The translations under genes were made by a program, and so were the position numbers. From Phellopilus nigrolimitatus (lineage: Eukaryota > Basidiomycota > Agaricomycetes > Hymenochaetales > Hymenochaetaceae): a stretch of DNA of 64,000 nt. Below the pieces are notes generated by a model. That model was not told the DNA's origin. It worked only from the letters and a program-made list of their open reading frames with translations, and ran no database searches. Below are positions 46,007-57,862 of this stretch, piece after piece (the first letter of the stretch is position 1; each line of letters opens with the position of its first letter). The stretch lies in the NCBI GenBank assembly GCA_021029095.1, contig JAJOHG010000021.1, positions 62,001 to 126,000 of the forward strand. The letters are read 5' to 3'.

Positions 46007-47944
46007 ATGTCTGTCGTTCTCCTCTGCGCGGTCAAATTCGAAGGATCTCCCACAGTTTCTCGCCATTTAGTTCCAGTATCTGTATCTCTGACCTCGGCGC
46101 TGTACACTGTCAAAAACCAGGTTCGGCGCGAAATCCAAGAAACGATACAGAAGCCGGTCTTCTTCACCGGCATGTATCTCGCAAATATTGTGGTACCGGA
46201 AGACTCACGTGCAGCTGCTGCTCTCGTGGATGACTTCACATCCGAGCCACACAATTTGTTGGATCTTCTTACCGAAATCAGCGACCACTGGTCAGCCGCC
46301 GACTTCGTCACTCGCAAAATCCACCTGGTTGTAGAGGCAAGAGAAATCCGGGACAGTGCGTACACCATCCTTTCTTCAAATCCCATCACTTTACGACGTC
46401 TTCCTTCCTCTCGACGCACATGCACACGTCCGCTCTCAAGCCTTGGCTCGAGCACCAGACCTCGACCCCGTCAGGTCTCTCACAGACTACTTCCAGGAGA
46501 CCCTAGACATGCGGACCCGCGCAGCCGCATGCTACACCTCGATGGACACGCCGTCCTCGCTCGCGCACCCCCGCGCGTTCCGGAAGCTCAACCAGGGCTC
46601 CGAGAAGAACCTCTTCCACAACCTGCGCCCCGCAGATGCGCGCGGCGCGCCCGTCGCTCTATTCCATCCTGTTTTCGGCGCTTTCCTCCGAGACCTCAAT
46701 GATCCGGAGCTAGCTGTGCCATCCATCAACTTCGCGGCGCTCTTCGAGTTCATGGGCGCCTCGGCGGCGTTCTACAGAACGCAGGAGGCACGCTGGGAGG
46801 CGGTGCGTCCCCTCCTCAAGCAGCTTACCGGCCTTCGTTTCACGCGAATTACTCTGGGAAATAATACGAGCCCCACTCGCATGGCCCGTACTTCCAGCCA
46901 CGTTGCAAGCATCATTGTAGAGATGCGCAACGAGCTCGGCGCGGACGGCGACGTGACGCTGCACGCCGCAGCCTGCTATGGTAAATGTATCGTGGACGAG
47001 ACGGTAAGCTGCCATCAACAAACTTTGTGCTTTCCTGTTTTTTTTTTTTTTTTTTTTTTTTCTCTAGGCTGACTCGTTGGCAGTTTGAGGACGTCGTGAA
47101 AACGTCGTGCTGTCCCGTCATTCTACTCGTTCTCGCCGGCGCGCACCTCTGCGTGCTCGGTGCCGTGTTCACAGACAAGGTCGTCGTCGAGCCGCTCACC
47201 GATTTCATTCTCTGTGTGAACCGCCCGGAGGACGCAGGCGCGCGCACGGGGCTGCTCGCGCGGCTGATGCAGGCGCTGCGCAACGCGCACGCGCACCTCG
47301 ACGCGTACTACGCGGCCGTGCAAGCCGCGCCTCCGCCCGCAAGGACGCCCATCTTCCCCTACCGCGACAGCTGGACGGCCGACGGCGCGACTTCCACGTT
47401 CTCCTACGATAGACCCGTTGCACCGCACAAGCTGCTTTGGTTTGCTACGCTGCATGGGGGAAAAGACGAACATATTGTCGTCAAATTCGCGAAACGCTAC
47501 GACGCCGACGCGCACGCGCTCCTGGCCTCCGCCGGGTACGCGCCGCGCCTGTACCACGCCGACCCGCCCTCCGCCTCAAACGAGTGGCGGATGGTCGTCA
47601 TGGAGCGCATAACCATCGTCGAGCTCGAGCACACGACACCGGAGGATAGACTGGCTTTACAGCAGGACGTTTGCGCGGCCGTTGAGCTGCTGCACGACGC
47701 CGGCCGCGTGTTCGGCGACCTGCGCCAGGGGAACGTCCTCATTCAAAAGCCTGGGGCGGGCCGCCCTCGTCCGCGCGCGCTGCTGGTCGACTTCGATTGG
47801 GCCGGCAGGGAGGGAGAGGCGCGCTACCCGTACGACCGGAATGACGTGAACATAGAGTGGCCGGATGGATCGCGCCCCGGGGGCGTCATCGAGCGCGCCC
47901 ACGACGCGGTGTGGCTCGAGCGGCTTGTACGGTGCTTTAGTTGA
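46007..47944 (+). CDS. Kinase-like protein A, Crinkler-like architecture
   Basis: Three exons, 46007-46355, 46441-47003 and 47084-47944, give about 590 residues. The start is in a CCCACCATG context. Residues 1-115 form a conserved beta-rich header (LLCAVKFEGSP...LANIVVPEDSRAA) that loosely recalls ubiquitin-like Crinkler headers; this link is tentative. The C-terminal half is a protein-kinase fold: HIVVKFAKRYDADAHALL with the candidate Lys near 438, VELLHDAGRVFGDLRQGNVL as the catalytic loop near 516, and LLVDFDWAGREGEARYP as the DFG equivalent near 540. The His of HxD is replaced by Phe, while Asp, Asn and the DFD aspartate remain. Its 3' 640 bases are identical to gene B. A run of 24 T precedes the last acceptor, against 12 in B and C. 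Confidence 0.75.
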
Positions 47945-48913
47945 TATCGCGAACATGGCCGACAAGCCGTCCGCGTTATATATTCCGGTCCAAGACAGTC
48001 CGCGCATTTTCTGCATATACCTACTCCCTTTCGCATTGACGCTGTCTACCAGTAGAGCGCCTTGCATATAATCCGCCAGACAGCTGCCAGGCCTGCAATG
48101 TCAGCAGGAACGATGTGCAGTCATACCTTATTATCTACCAAATCTATACAGCCTATACAGTCACAAAATTTTGATTTATCGAGGGAGGAGTTTATGTGTC
48201 CATCAATGTCGTGAACGCCCCGCCGCGGCGCGCTCTTCAAGCGTGGCGCGATAAACCTGCCGCACCCGTGTCATGCATGCAATGGGCTGCAATGCATGTC
48301 GGCGTCGTCGCAGACGCAATGTGTACACATACTATCCTTTCTCTTGTCTACACACCCACACCCACATCAATATCCACATCCATCTCCTCAGCCGAGTGAC
48401 CTGGACAAACAAGAGCGTCGAGTCAGGCCAATAGAAAATCGGGTACGGACACGCATCTTCTGATGGCGGCTCGGTGGCAACTGCGCGGGCCTTGAATCGG
48501 AGTGGACTCACTGAGGATCGGCGCCCCAAACCACTTTCTGTCGTCCGATAACGCTCCTTTCTTCCGCCATCTGGCATTTCACAAGTGAATATCTTTTTGT
48601 TCCTCGACACAAATGCACGATAGAGTGTCATCCTCTGATAGTGCGACTTTTAAATGACGAAGCATGTGAGTGGCGTGGGTGACTGTCTTTGCAAGCTATG
48701 GCTTATTTCGCACCCCCTTTGTACATGTACCTTTGCCTTTGTCTCGCTTATGATCAAGACACCTTACTTATAAGCCAAGAGCCGAAAGCCCACACCTCAA
48801 TGAAGCAGTATAACACCAGCAACTCATTCCCACTGCCTCCTCGCGGACGTCTCGGAGCATTGGCATTCACACCTACCAAAGAGCCCGGCAGTTCCGTATA
48901 ATCTGTGTAGCGC
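47945..48913. other. Spacer between kinase-like A and F-box 1, repeated at 52619-53587
   Basis: Non-coding. It is an exact match to 52619-53587 and a diverged match of its first 450 bases to 57293-57770 (for example the GAGGGAGGAGTTTATG phrase). It includes TTGAATCGGAGTGGAC near 48494, shared with 27052. Short frames here (48332-48631 minus, 48689-48901 plus) lack support. Confidence 0.55.
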
Positions 48914-50148
48914 ATGAAAATGTCTGTTGATTCTGTAAAAGGTCTGCCTCGTTTATTCACCTGAAAAGAGAGCTAACTTTTTTTTTTTTTGCTTTATCGG
49001 TTTCAGTTGCTGATGCTCCCCTTACCACGTCGAATCTTATGCAATCTGTCGTCCAGCGCGAAGGAGCCTCTCCCGGCGTTGTCGAAAAAGCTTCAGCCTT
49101 TCGGCCAAGCGAAGACAAGGCATCGTACAGTCTGCGGTACTCGTTCAAGCCCTTGAAGGTCAAGAATATGTCTATCAACAGCAGGAATTGTGGGTTTCCT
49201 CTGGCGCAGATGGTTTCTCCGGACGTCCTGTTCGAGATCCTCAGCTGGACTCTTCCGGAAGGCCCTGTCGATTCAGGGGATCTTGCGGAAAACCGAGTCG
49301 CTCCGAATAACTTTGCTGGAGTATGTTGCTTGTGGAGATGCGTAGCTCTTTCGTCTAGAAGGCCATGGGCGACAATGAGACTCTCGCATTGCGAAATGAT
49401 CCCATTTCCCTGGAACATCTTTGGTTCGAGTATACTCAAGTCTGGGGATGCACCGTTGACATTGGAGCTCAATGTTACGAAAGCTAACAAGCCAACCGCT
49501 GACAAGTTTATGACACTTGTGATGTCCGACGATTACCGGAAAAGGTGCAAATCGGTTGTAATTCACGTCTCAGATTCGTGGTCCCGTAACCCGAGCCAAC
49601 CGACTATTTGTGAAGCTTTGCTCGAGTTGAAAGATATGCCAATGCTGGAAACTTTGAGACTAGACGCTCCCGATCTGTACGGCAAAATGGACGTTACTGG
49701 ATTCCCTCGTCTGAAAGATATCGTCGCTCCGTTCTCCCACAGCTTTGGTCTTTATTTCACGGATCATACCGCTCTTCTTCCGAATTTGACTACTGTCGAT
49801 ATAGTCAATTCTCCCTCTCCGCATCCCAGCGGATACTTATCTGTGGCCGGATGTATGACGCTTCTGCGCATTGCTCCTGCACTAGAAACGTTGAAAACAG
49901 AGATCCACGAGGATTCGGATGACTTCCTCACCAAGGTGTCCAATGATCCAAGAGTTATCTCGTTTCGACTTGTTCATCTGTCTCTGTATTACTACGATGA
50001 CAACGTACTTGCCTCACGCGCTCTGAAAATTTTATTGTGTCGGCTCGCGGTGCCGATGCTCCAGACGCTACAAATTGGAACGGCCGACGGGTCTTCTCAT
50101 TATGACCACCTCAAGACTACATCGCTTCTGCGGAACTCTCAGGCGTAG
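48914..50148 (+). pseudogene. F-box / LRR-like protein, tandem copy 1, premature stop
   Basis: Exon 1, 48914-48941, reads MKMSVDSVK. An intron with a T-rich tract ends at 49006. Exon 2, 49007-50148, continues VADAPLTTSNLMQSVVQ. An F-box-like segment (SPDVLFEILSWTLPEGP...VCCLWRCVALSSRRPWATMR) is followed by diverged leucine-rich repeats (LETLRLDAPDL, LPNLTTVDIV, LQTLQIGTA). The frame ends at TAG at 50146, after LLRNSQA. The inverted copy at 62529-63952 has CAG at this codon and runs on. Homologous sequence continues here to 50424 (MSAAEIRKCLAFAPNLTTLE), so this copy lost about 85 residues. F-box proteins pair with Skp1 in SCF ubiquitin ligases; no substrate can be inferred. Confidence 0.75.
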
Positions 50149-50528
50149 GAGAGTCTCACTTGTATTCGATTTTGCACTATGAGTGCTGCAGAGATCAGAA
50201 AATGCCTTGCATTTGCACCAAATCTGACAACCCTTGAAATCGACATCGTCGACTCCCGGGGCGACTTAATGTACATCCTCACGTTTAACCCAGGCGCGAC
50301 CGAACAACTGTGCCCGGGATTGCGTACTCTCACACTTTTATATTTCGCGATTGAATCGCGCGGAGATAGAAAGATTGCGATTACCATGATAGAATCAAGA
50401 TGGAACGCTCCTACAGGTCTCTGAAGAGGGTTAACTTTTTTAACACATCTTTTGATTTCGATAGTATGGGAGATGAGAGAATTGCTCGCTGTATTGAAGA
50501 AAGAATTTCAATTTCGTCTGAAAATTGT
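50149..50528 (+). pseudogene. Severed 3' part of F-box copy 1
   Basis: After the nonsense codon the old frame continues to 50424 (ending ESRWNAPTGL). One base out of frame, a further conserved tail runs to about 50538 (SLKRVNFFNTSFDFDSMGDE then RIARCIEERISIS). The same two-step arrangement follows the other two copies. Confidence 0.65.
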
Positions 50529-50564
50529 TTTGGTAAATATTGATTGGGTGTTTACGATGCATGG

Positions 50565-50640
50565 ACTTCAGGGCCGTTAATATTATACTTATGTAATAAA
50601 CGACATTTTCAAGGCCGGCAATATCCTTACGTAATAAACC
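50565..50640 (+). promoter_or_regulatory. Conserved upstream element of kinase-like gene B
   Basis: ACTTCAGGGCCG, a TTATGTAATAAACGACATTT stretch, then CTTACGTAATAAACCAT, ending about 40 bp before the ATG. Same layout as for A, C and D. Confidence 0.6.
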
Positions 50641-50679
50641 ATCCCTATATCCTGAACACTTGAACCACATTTGCCCACC

Positions 50680-52618
50680 ATGTCGTTCGTTCTCCTCTGC
50701 GCGGTCAAGTTTGAAGGGTCCCCTACCCTTCCTCGCCATCTGATTTCAGTACCTGTATCTCTGACTTCGATGCTGAGCTCTGTCCAGGGCCAGCTTCAAG
50801 GCATAATCCAGGAATTAACGCAAAAGATGGTCGTCTTCACCGGTCTGTATCCCGCAAACATTGTGGTACCGGAAGACTCACGTGCAGCTGCTGCTCTCGT
50901 GGATGCTTTCATATCCGAGCCTCACAATCCGTTGACAATCCTTGACGATGTCAGCGACCACTGGTCAACCGCTGACTTCGCCGCTCGCAAAATACATATA
51001 GTTGTAGAGGTACGGGAATGCCGGGACAGTGCGTAGACCACAGTTTTTTCTTTAAACCCAATCAGTTAGTTTACGACGTGAATCTCTCGGCGTACATGCA
51101 TTTGCATATGTCCGCTCTCAAGTCTGGGCCCGAGCGCCCGAACCCGATACCGCCAGCTCTCCCACAGACTATTTCCAGGAGACCCTAGACATGCGCGCCC
51201 TCGCCACCGCATGCTACACCTCGATGGACACGCCATCCTCGCTCGCGCACCCCCGCGCGTTCCGGAAGCTCAACCAGGGCTCCGAGAAGAACCTGTTCCA
51301 CAACCTGCGGCCCGCCGACGCGCGCGGCAAGCCCGTGTCACTCTTCCACCCCGTCTTCGGCGCGTTTCTCCGAGACCTCAATGATCCGGAGCTAGCTATG
51401 CCATCCATCGATTTCGCTACGCTTTTCGAGTTCATGGGCGCCTCGGCGGCGTTCTACAGAACGGAGGAAGCGCGCTGGGAGGCGGTGCGTCCCCTCCTCA
51501 AGCAGCTTACCGGCCTTCGTTTCACGCGAATTACTCTGGGAAATAATACGAGCCCCACTCGCATGGCCCGTACTTCCAGCCACGTTGCAAGCATCATTGT
51601 AGAGATGCGCAACGAGCTCGGCGCGGACGGCGACGTGACGCTGCACGCCGCAGCCTGCTATGGTAAATGTATCGTGGACGAGACGGTAAGCTGCCATCAA
51701 CAAACTTTGTGCTTTCCTGTTTTTTTTTTTTCTTTCTCTAGGCTGACTCGTTGGCAGTTTGAGGACGTCGTGAAAACGTCGTGCTGTCCCGTCATTCTAC
51801 TCGTTCTCGCCGGCGCGCACCTCTGCGTGCTCGGTGCCGTGTTCACAGACAAGGTCGTCGTCGAGCCGCTCACCGATTTCATTCTCTGTGTGAACCGCCC
51901 GGAGGACGCCGGCGCGCGCACGGGGCTGCTCGCGCGGCTGATGCAGGCGCTGCGCAACGCGCACGCGCGCCTCGACGCGTACTACGCGGCCGTGCAAGCC
52001 GCGCCTCCGCCCGCAAGGACGCCCATCTTCCCCTACCGCGACAGCTGGACGGCCGACGGCGCGACTTCCACGTTCTCCTACGATAGACCCGTTGCACCGC
52101 ACAAGCTGCTTTGGTTTGCTACGCTGCATGGGGGAAAAGACGAACATATTGTCGTCAAATTCGCGAAACGCTACGACGCCGACGCGCACGCGCTCCTGGC
52201 CTCCGCCGGGTACGCGCCGCGCCTGTACCACGCCGACCCGCCCTCCGCCTCAAACGAGTGGCGGATGGTCGTCATGGAGCGCATAACCATCGTCGAGCTC
52301 GAGCACACGACACCGGAGGATAGACTGGCTTTACAGCAGGACGTTTGCGCGGCCGTTGAGCTGCTGCACGACGCCGGCCGCGTGTTCGGCGACCTGCGCC
52401 AGGGGAACGTCCTCATTCAAAAGCCTGGGGCGGGCCGCCCTCGTCCGCGCGCGCTGCTGGTCGACTTCGATTGGGCCGGCAGGGAGGGAGAGGCGCGCTA
52501 CCCGTACGACCGGAATGACGTGAACATAGAGTGGCCGGATGGATCGCGCCCCGGGGGCGTCATCGAGCGCGCCCACGACGCGGTGTGGCTCGAGCGGCTT
52601 GTACGGTGCTTTAGTTGA
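50680..52618 (+). CDS. Kinase-like protein B (recombinant of C and A)
   Basis: Exons 50680-51028, 51123-51685 and 51758-52618, about 590 residues, with the same exon plan as A. The header reads MSFVLLCAVKFEGSPTLPRH. The kinase-like half keeps HIVVKFAKRYDADAH, GRVFGDLRQGNVL and LLVDFDWAG. The 5' part, including the upstream element, is identical to gene C. The last part (ending LVRCFS) is identical to gene A and not to C (ending LVEYFS). Switching occurs within exon 3 between about 51970 and 52431. No disabling change is visible. Confidence 0.75.
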
Positions 52619-53587
52619 TATCGCGAACATGGCCGACAAGCCGTCCGCGTTATATATTCCGGTCCAAGACAGTCCGCGCATTTTCTGCATATACCTACTC
52701 CCTTTCGCATTGACGCTGTCTACCAGTAGAGCGCCTTGCATATAATCCGCCAGACAGCTGCCAGGCCTGCAATGTCAGCAGGAACGATGTGCAGTCATAC
52801 CTTATTATCTACCAAATCTATACAGCCTATACAGTCACAAAATTTTGATTTATCGAGGGAGGAGTTTATGTGTCCATCAATGTCGTGAACGCCCCGCCGC
52901 GGCGCGCTCTTCAAGCGTGGCGCGATAAACCTGCCGCACCCGTGTCATGCATGCAATGGGCTGCAATGCATGTCGGCGTCGTCGCAGACGCAATGTGTAC
53001 ACATACTATCCTTTCTCTTGTCTACACACCCACACCCACATCAATATCCACATCCATCTCCTCAGCCGAGTGACCTGGACAAACAAGAGCGTCGAGTCAG
53101 GCCAATAGAAAATCGGGTACGGACACGCATCTTCTGATGGCGGCTCGGTGGCAACTGCGCGGGCCTTGAATCGGAGTGGACTCACTGAGGATCGGCGCCC
53201 CAAACCACTTTCTGTCGTCCGATAACGCTCCTTTCTTCCGCCATCTGGCATTTCACAAGTGAATATCTTTTTGTTCCTCGACACAAATGCACGATAGAGT
53301 GTCATCCTCTGATAGTGCGACTTTTAAATGACGAAGCATGTGAGTGGCGTGGGTGACTGTCTTTGCAAGCTATGGCTTATTTCGCACCCCCTTTGTACAT
53401 GTACCTTTGCCTTTGTCTCGCTTATGATCAAGACACCTTACTTATAAGCCAAGAGCCGAAAGCCCACACCTCAATGAAGCAGTATAACACCAGCAACTCA
53501 TTCCCACTGCCTCCTCGCGGACGTCTCGGAGCATTGGCATTCACACCTACCAAAGAGCCCGGCAGTTCCGTATAATCTGTGTAGCGC
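52619..53587. other. Spacer, second copy of 47945-48913
   Basis: Identical to the first spacer as far as I compared; non-coding. Confidence 0.55.
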
Positions 53588-54822
53588 ATGAAAATGTCTG
53601 TTGATTCTGTAAAAGGTCTGCCTCGTTTATTCACCTGAAAAGAGAGCTAACTTTTTTTTTTTTTGCTTTATCGGTTTCAGTTGCTGATGCTCCCCTTACC
53701 ACGTCGAATCTTATGCAATCTGTCGTCCAGCGCGAAGGAGCCTCTCCCGGCGTTGTCGAAAAAGCTTCAGCCTTTCGGCCAAGCGAAGACAAGGCATCGT
53801 ACAGTCTGCGGTACTCGTTCAAGCCCTTGAAGGTCAAGAATATGTCTATCAACAGCAGGAATTGTGGGTTTCCTCTGGCGCAGATGGTTTCTCCGGACGT
53901 CCTGTTCGAGATCCTCAGCTGGACTCTTCCGGAAGGCCCTGTCGATTCAGGGGATCTTGCGGAAAACCGAGTCGCTCCGAATAACTTTGCTGGAGTATGT
54001 TGCTTGTGGAGATGCGTAGCTCTTTCGTCTAGAAGGCCATGGGCGACAATGAGACTCTCGCATTGCGAAATGATCCCATTTCCCTGGAACATCTTTGGTT
54101 CGAGTATACTCAAGTCTGGGGATGCACCGTTGACATTGGAGCTCAATGTTACGAAAGCTAACAAGCCAACCGCTGACAAGTTTATGACACTTGTGATGTC
54201 CGACGATTACCGGAAAAGGTGCAAATCGGTTGTAATTCACGTCTCAGATTCGTGGTCCCGTAACCCGAGCCAACCGACTATTTGTGAAGCTTTGCTCGAG
54301 TTGAAAGATATGCCAATGCTGGAAACTTTGAGACTAGACGCTCCCGATCTGTACGGCAAAATGGACGTTACTGGATTCCCTCGTCTGAAAGATATCGTCG
54401 CTCCGTTCTCCCACAGCTTTGGTCTTTATTTCACGGATCATACCGCTCTTCTTCCGAATTTGACTACTGTCGATATAGTCAATTCTCCCTCTCCGCATCC
54501 CAGCGGATACTTATCTGTGGCCGGATGTATGACGCTTCTGCGCATTGCTCCTGCACTAGAAACGTTGAAAACAGAGATCCACGAGGATTCGGATGACTTC
54601 CTCACCAAGGTGTCCAATGATCCAAGAGTTATCTCGTTTCGACTTGTTCATCTGTCTCTGTATTACTACGATGACAACGTACTTGCCTCACGCGCTCTGA
54701 AAATTTTATTGTGTCGGCTCGCGGTGCCGATGCTCCAGACGCTACAAATTGGAACGGCCGACGGGTCTTCTCATTATGACCACCTCAAGACTACATCGCT
54801 TCTGCGGAACTCTCAGGCGTAG
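53588..54822 (+). pseudogene. F-box / LRR-like protein, tandem copy 2, same premature stop
   Basis: Exons 53588-53615 and 53681-54822. The 369 residues from the exon-2 ATG at 53713 to the TAG at 54820 are identical to copy 1. The severed 3' part follows to about 55212. Since both copies share the nonsense codon, it predates the tandem duplication. Confidence 0.75.
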
Positions 54823-55238
54823 GAGAGTCTCACTTGTATTCGATTTTGCACTATGAGTGCTGCAGAGATCAGAAAATGCCTTGCATTTGCACCAAATCTG
54901 ACAACCCTTGAAATCGACATCGTCGACTCCCGGGGCGACTTAATGTACATCCTCACGTTTAACCCAGGCGCGACCGAACAACTGTGCCCGGGATTGCGTA
55001 CTCTCACACTTTTATATTTCGCGATTGAATCGCGCGGAGATAGAAAGATTGCGATTACCATGATAGAATCAAGATGGAACGCTCCTACAGGTCTCTGAAG
55101 AGGGTTAACTTTTTTAACACATCTTTTGATTTCGATAGTATGGGAGATGAGAGAATTGCTCGCTGTATTGAAGAAAGAATTTCAATTTCGTCTGAAAATT
55201 GTTTTGGTAAATATTGATTGGGTGTTTACGATGCATGG

Positions 55239-55314
55239 ACTTCAGGGCCGTTAATATTATACTTATGTAATAAACGACATTTTCAAGGCCGGCAATATCC
55301 TTACGTAATAAACC
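55239..55314 (+). promoter_or_regulatory. Conserved upstream element of kinase-like gene C
   Basis: Identical to the element before gene B, shifted by 4,674 bases. Confidence 0.6.
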
Positions 55315-55353
55315 ATCCCTATATCCTGAACACTTGAACCACATTTGCCCACC

Positions 55354-57292
55354 ATGTCGTTCGTTCTCCTCTGCGCGGTCAAGTTTGAAGGGTCCCCTAC
55401 CCTTCCTCGCCATCTGATTTCAGTACCTGTATCTCTGACTTCGATGCTGAGCTCTGTCCAGGGCCAGCTTCAAGGCATAATCCAGGAATTAACGCAAAAG
55501 ATGGTCGTCTTCACCGGTCTGTATCCCGCAAACATTGTGGTACCGGAAGACTCACGTGCAGCTGCTGCTCTCGTGGATGCTTTCATATCCGAGCCTCACA
55601 ATCCGTTGACAATCCTTGACGATGTCAGCGACCACTGGTCAACCGCTGACTTCGCCGCTCGCAAAATACATATAGTTGTAGAGGTACGGGAATGCCGGGA
55701 CAGTGCGTAGACCACAGTTTTTTCTTTAAACCCAATCAGTTAGTTTACGACGTGAATCTCTCGGCGTACATGCATTTGCATATGTCCGCTCTCAAGTCTG
55801 GGCCCGAGCGCCCGAACCCGATACCGCCAGCTCTCCCACAGACTATTTCCAGGAGACCCTAGACATGCGCGCCCTCGCCACCGCATGCTACACCTCGATG
55901 GACACGCCATCCTCGCTCGCGCACCCCCGCGCGTTCCGGAAGCTCAACCAGGGCTCCGAGAAGAACCTGTTCCACAACCTGCGGCCCGCCGACGCGCGCG
56001 GCAAGCCCGTGTCACTCTTCCACCCCGTCTTCGGCGCGTTTCTCCGAGACCTCAATGATCCGGAGCTAGCTATGCCATCCATCGATTTCGCTACGCTTTT
56101 CGAGTTCATGGGCGCCTCGGCGGCGTTCTACAGAACGGAGGAAGCGCGCTGGGAGGCGGTGCGTCCCCTCCTCAAGCAGCTTACCGGCCTTCGTTTCACG
56201 CGAATTACTCTGGGAAATAATACGAGCCCCACTCGCATGGCCCGTACTTCCAGCCACGTTGCAAGCATCATTGTAGAGATGCGCAACGAGCTCGGCGCGG
56301 ACGGCGACGTGACGCTGCACGCCGCAGCCTGCTATGGTAAATGTATCGTGGACGAGACGGTAAGCTGCCATCAACAAACTTTGTGCTTTCCTGTTTTTTT
56401 TTTTTCTTTCTCTAGGCTGACTCGTTGGCAGTTTGAGGACGTCGTGAAAACGTCGTGCTGTCCCGTCATTCTACTCGTTCTCGCCGGCGCGCACCTCTGC
56501 GTGCTCGGTGCCGTGTTCACAGACAAGGTCGTCGTCGAGCCGCTCACCGATTTCATTCTCTGTGTGAACCGCCCGGAGGACGCCGGCGCGCGCACGGGGC
56601 TGCTCGCGCGGCTGATGCAGGCGCTGCGCAACGCGCACGCGCGCCTCGACGCGTACTACGCGGCCGTGCAAGCCGCGCCTCCGCCCGCAAGGACGCCCAT
56701 CTTCCCCTACCGCGACAGCTGGACGGCCGACGGCGCGACTTCCACGTTCTCCTACGATAGACCCGTTGCACCGCACAAGCTGCTTTGGTTTGCTACGCTG
56801 CATGGGGGAAAAGACGAACATATTGTCGTCAAATTCGCGAAACGCTACGACGCCGACGCGCACGCGCTCCTGGCCTCCGCCGGGTACGCGCCGCGCCTGT
56901 ACCACGCCGACCCGCCCTCCGCCTCAAACGAGTGGCGGATGGTCGTCATGGAGCGCATAACCATCGTCGAGCTCGAGCACACGACACCGGAGGATAGACT
57001 GGCTTTACAGCAGGACGTTTGCGCGGCCGTTGAGCTGCTGCACGACGCCGGCCGCGTGTTCGGCGACCTGCGCCAGGGGAACGTCCTCATTCAAAAGCCT
57101 GGGGCAGACCGCCCTCGTCCGCGCGCGGTGCTGGTCGACTTCGATTGGGCTGGCAGGGAGGGAGAGGCGCGCTACCCGTATGACCGGAACGACGTGAACA
57201 TAGAGTGGCCCGACGGGTCGCGCCCCGGGGGCGTCATCGAGCGCGCCCACGACGCGGTGTGGCTCGAGCGGCTTGTGGAGTACTTTAGTTGA
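55354..57292 (+). CDS. Kinase-like protein C
   Basis: Exons 55354-55702, 55797-56359 and 56432-57292, about 590 residues. It is identical to B up to 57105, then diverges (GADRPRPRAVLVDFDWAG and a LVEYFS end). It keeps the Lys, the FGDLRQGN loop and the DFD motif. The downstream flank (57293-57770) resembles the flank of A and B but is clearly diverged, so C holds the original 3' end of this locus. Confidence 0.75.
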
Positions 57293-57775
57293 TCGTGCGT
57301 GCATGTGCCTTCTGTCGCGAAGTGGCCGCCGACAAACCGTTCGCGATATATACTCCTGTCCCCGACAGTCCGCGCATTTCCTGCATATTCCCACTCCCTA
57401 ACACATTGACGCTGTTTTGTCAACAGAGTGCCCTGCATAATTCGCTATACATACAGTCGTCGGGCCTGCAATCTCAGCAGGAACGACGTGCAGTCATACC
57501 TTATTATCTACCAAATCTATACAGCCTATACATCACAAAATTTTGATTCATCGAGGGAGGAGTTTATGCTTCCATCAATGTCGTGAACGCCCCGCCGCGG
57601 CTCGCTCTTCAAGTGTGGCGCGACGAACCCGCCGCATCCGCGTCATGCAATGCATGTCGGCGTCGTCGCCGACTCGAAAATTCTCACATTTACAACACGT
57701 ATCTCTTATTCCGCAATGGGTACATACATACCATCTTTTCTCTCATCTACCACACCCACATCCACATCTAAGCAC

Positions 57776-57826
57776 GCACTTCAGGGCCGGTAAGTGCATC
57801 CTTACGTAATAAACCACTCCTTTCAA
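57776..57826 (+). promoter_or_regulatory. Conserved upstream element of kinase-like gene D
   Basis: CACTTCAGGGCCGGTAAG followed by CCTTACGTAATAAACCACTC. The middle AT-rich piece found before A to C is missing. Confidence 0.6.
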
Positions 57827-57862
57827 AAAGTGCATATAGCCACTTGAAACACATTGCCCACC

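Larger units (their letters stand above)
46791..57105 (+). repeat. Tandem array, period 4,674 bp, about 2.2 units
   Basis: From the middle of gene A through F-box 1, B and F-box 2 to the last third of C, the sequence repeats with a shift of 4,674 bases (4,682 left of the T-run difference). The two full units look identical wherever I compared them, including introns and intergenic DNA. Scattered differences occur only in A before 47296. Sequence matching B ends at 57105. Confidence 0.93.

Noticed and set aside
46791..57105. CRISPR-like or satellite array
   Set aside because: The period of 4.67 kb contains ordinary genes. There are no short regularly spaced repeats anywhere in the window.
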